In this document: one piece after another, positions 4,776-5,088 of the stretch
Layout of the letters: every line of letters starts with the position of its first letter
Numbering within the stretch: the first letter of the stretch is position 1
Origin: Candidatus Eiseniibacteriota bacterium
GTDB lineage: Bacteria; Arandabacterota; Arandabacteria; Arandabacterales; Arandabacteraceae
Direction: 5' to 3'
NCBI GenBank assembly: GCA_030622265.1
Contig: JAUXGG010000166.1
Span: 1-5,088 of the forward strand
Length of the DNA: 5,088 bases
Translations under genes and position numbers: made by a program
Notes under the pieces: generated by a model
What the model saw: only the letters and a program-made list of their open reading frames with translations
What the model was told of the DNA's origin: nothing
The model's database searches: none

Positions 4776-4862
4776 TCATACCAGATTAGCTATCATCTGC
4801 GCCATCTTGGCACACTCCGGGCTCATCAGAAAGTTCCGATACTCGTCCCGTCGGCCCCGCCA
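4776..4862 (-). pseudogene. Right-end module of unit 2: C-terminal fragment of an unknown protein (copy 2)
   Basis: The minus strand encodes WRGRRDEYRNFLMSPECA, then KMAQMIANLV and TGA (4776-4778). The conserved part (4791-4862) is 56 of 72 identical in bases to copy 1, with changes concentrated at third positions. Here the codon immediately before the Trp is TAA, so the fragment is cut off at the att-like repeat and cannot be an intact gene. The related non-coding start TACGTTAGC occurs at 4759-4767 and at 3637-3645, so the shared module spans about 105 bp in both places. Copy 2 also contains nested inverted repeats: AGCCCGG (4768-4774) with CCGGGCT (4817-4823), around TGCGCC/GGCACA. Confidence 0.5.
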
Positions 4863-4864
4863 TT
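4845..4864. repeat. Putative attR: exact 20-bp copy of the tRNA-Asp 3' end
   Basis: Bases 4845-4864 equal 1473-1492 at all 20 positions, including the encoded CCA and the next two bases. No tRNA precedes it. It is the distal boundary of the repeated block, 1125 bases after the internal copy and 3372 after the tRNA copy. Confidence 0.72.
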
Positions 4865-4866
4865 AA

Positions 4867-5006
4867 CCTTTCCGCCCAATGGCCACAACCTACCACCAGA
4901 CCTGCTATTTGGACAAAACGTCAGATGCCTTTGCGTTGCGCGGACCTATTTGCTCAGACTGCCGATGCGTGATGATCTCACTCCAAGTAGTCGGTGGGGA
5001 CTAATC
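4867..5006. other. Sequence between the last att-like repeat and the ORF6N fragment, nothing recognised
   Basis: No gene, RNA or repeat is evident apart from the frame that continues into the ORF6N fragment. If 4845-4864 is a true attR, this is native chromosome or the left end of a third unit. Confidence 0.4.
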
Positions 5007-5088
5007 ATGCAAACTAACAAGGCTCTGAACCAGGCGGTTCGCAGGAATGGGGATCGCTTTCCCAGGGACTTCGCGTTTCGACTCACCA
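5007..5088 (+). CDS. ORF6N-domain protein, partial and apparently lacking the domain's N-terminal part
   Basis: The 27 visible residues, containing TNKALNQAVRRN and DRFPRDFAFRLT, fit the helical half of the ORF6N domain, a DNA-binding domain found in phage antirepressors and many chromosomal proteins (typical form: LYGVxTKxLNQAVKRNxxRFPxDFMFQLT). Normally about 25-30 residues containing a strand pair and LAELYGV come before this. Here the preceding in-frame sequence (…PSSRWGLI) does not resemble it. ATG 5007 has a possible ribosome site, GGTGGGGA (4993-5000). The frame is open much further left with no family match, back through the att-like repeat. Either a truncated gene starts at 5007 or the N-terminal part was replaced by integration or decay. 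The C terminus lies beyond the window. Confidence 0.62.
   Translation, partial: MQTNKALNQAVRRNGDRFPRDFAFRLT

Overview
The window comes from a GC-rich bacterial chromosome. It has a housekeeping end (about 1-1490) and an accessory end (about 1491-5088), and the boundary is a tRNA-Asp gene. The lineage cannot be fixed from sequence alone. The Tyr/Cys-rich secreted protein at 3898-4758 and the tandem GGGGTCAGGT-type repeats remind me of uncultured FCB-group bacteria (Eisenbacteria or Latescibacterota type), but this is recall and weakly held.

Left end: the last codons of a probable MalG-type sugar ABC-transporter permease stop two bases before anmK, which encodes anhydro-N-acetylmuramic acid kinase of peptidoglycan recycling. 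The pair looks like an operon that imports a cell-wall sugar and phosphorylates it. After anmK come two tandem 34-bp repeats with internal dyad symmetry. A good sigma-70-type promoter and an intact tRNA-Asp(GTC) with encoded CCA follow.

Accessory region: the last 20 bases of the tRNA gene plus flank (1473-1492) recur exactly at 4845-4864 and with one mismatch in 22 at 3720-3741. This is the pattern of attachment-site duplications left by integration into a tRNA 3' end. The three copies delimit two consecutive units of about 2.25 kb and 1.1 kb. Each unit ends in a related module of about 105 bp that carries, on the minus strand, the same 24-codon protein fragment. No integrase lies in the window.

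Unit 1 holds a toxin-first MqsR/MqsA-type toxin-antitoxin operon whose promoter carries a perfect 8-4-8 palindrome over the -35 box. A small overlapping third gene (103 aa, very basic tail) follows, then a convergent gene for a membrane-anchored protein. Unit 2 holds one gene, a 286-aa secreted protein rich in Cys, Tyr and Trp, with its own extended -10 promoter. Beyond the last repeat an ORF6N-domain gene begins and runs off the window; it seems to lack the usual N-terminal part of that domain.

Overall reading (inference): a tRNA-Asp integration hot spot holding two small integrase-less units that share a right end and were probably mobilised in trans. The first may be stabilised by its toxin-antitoxin module.
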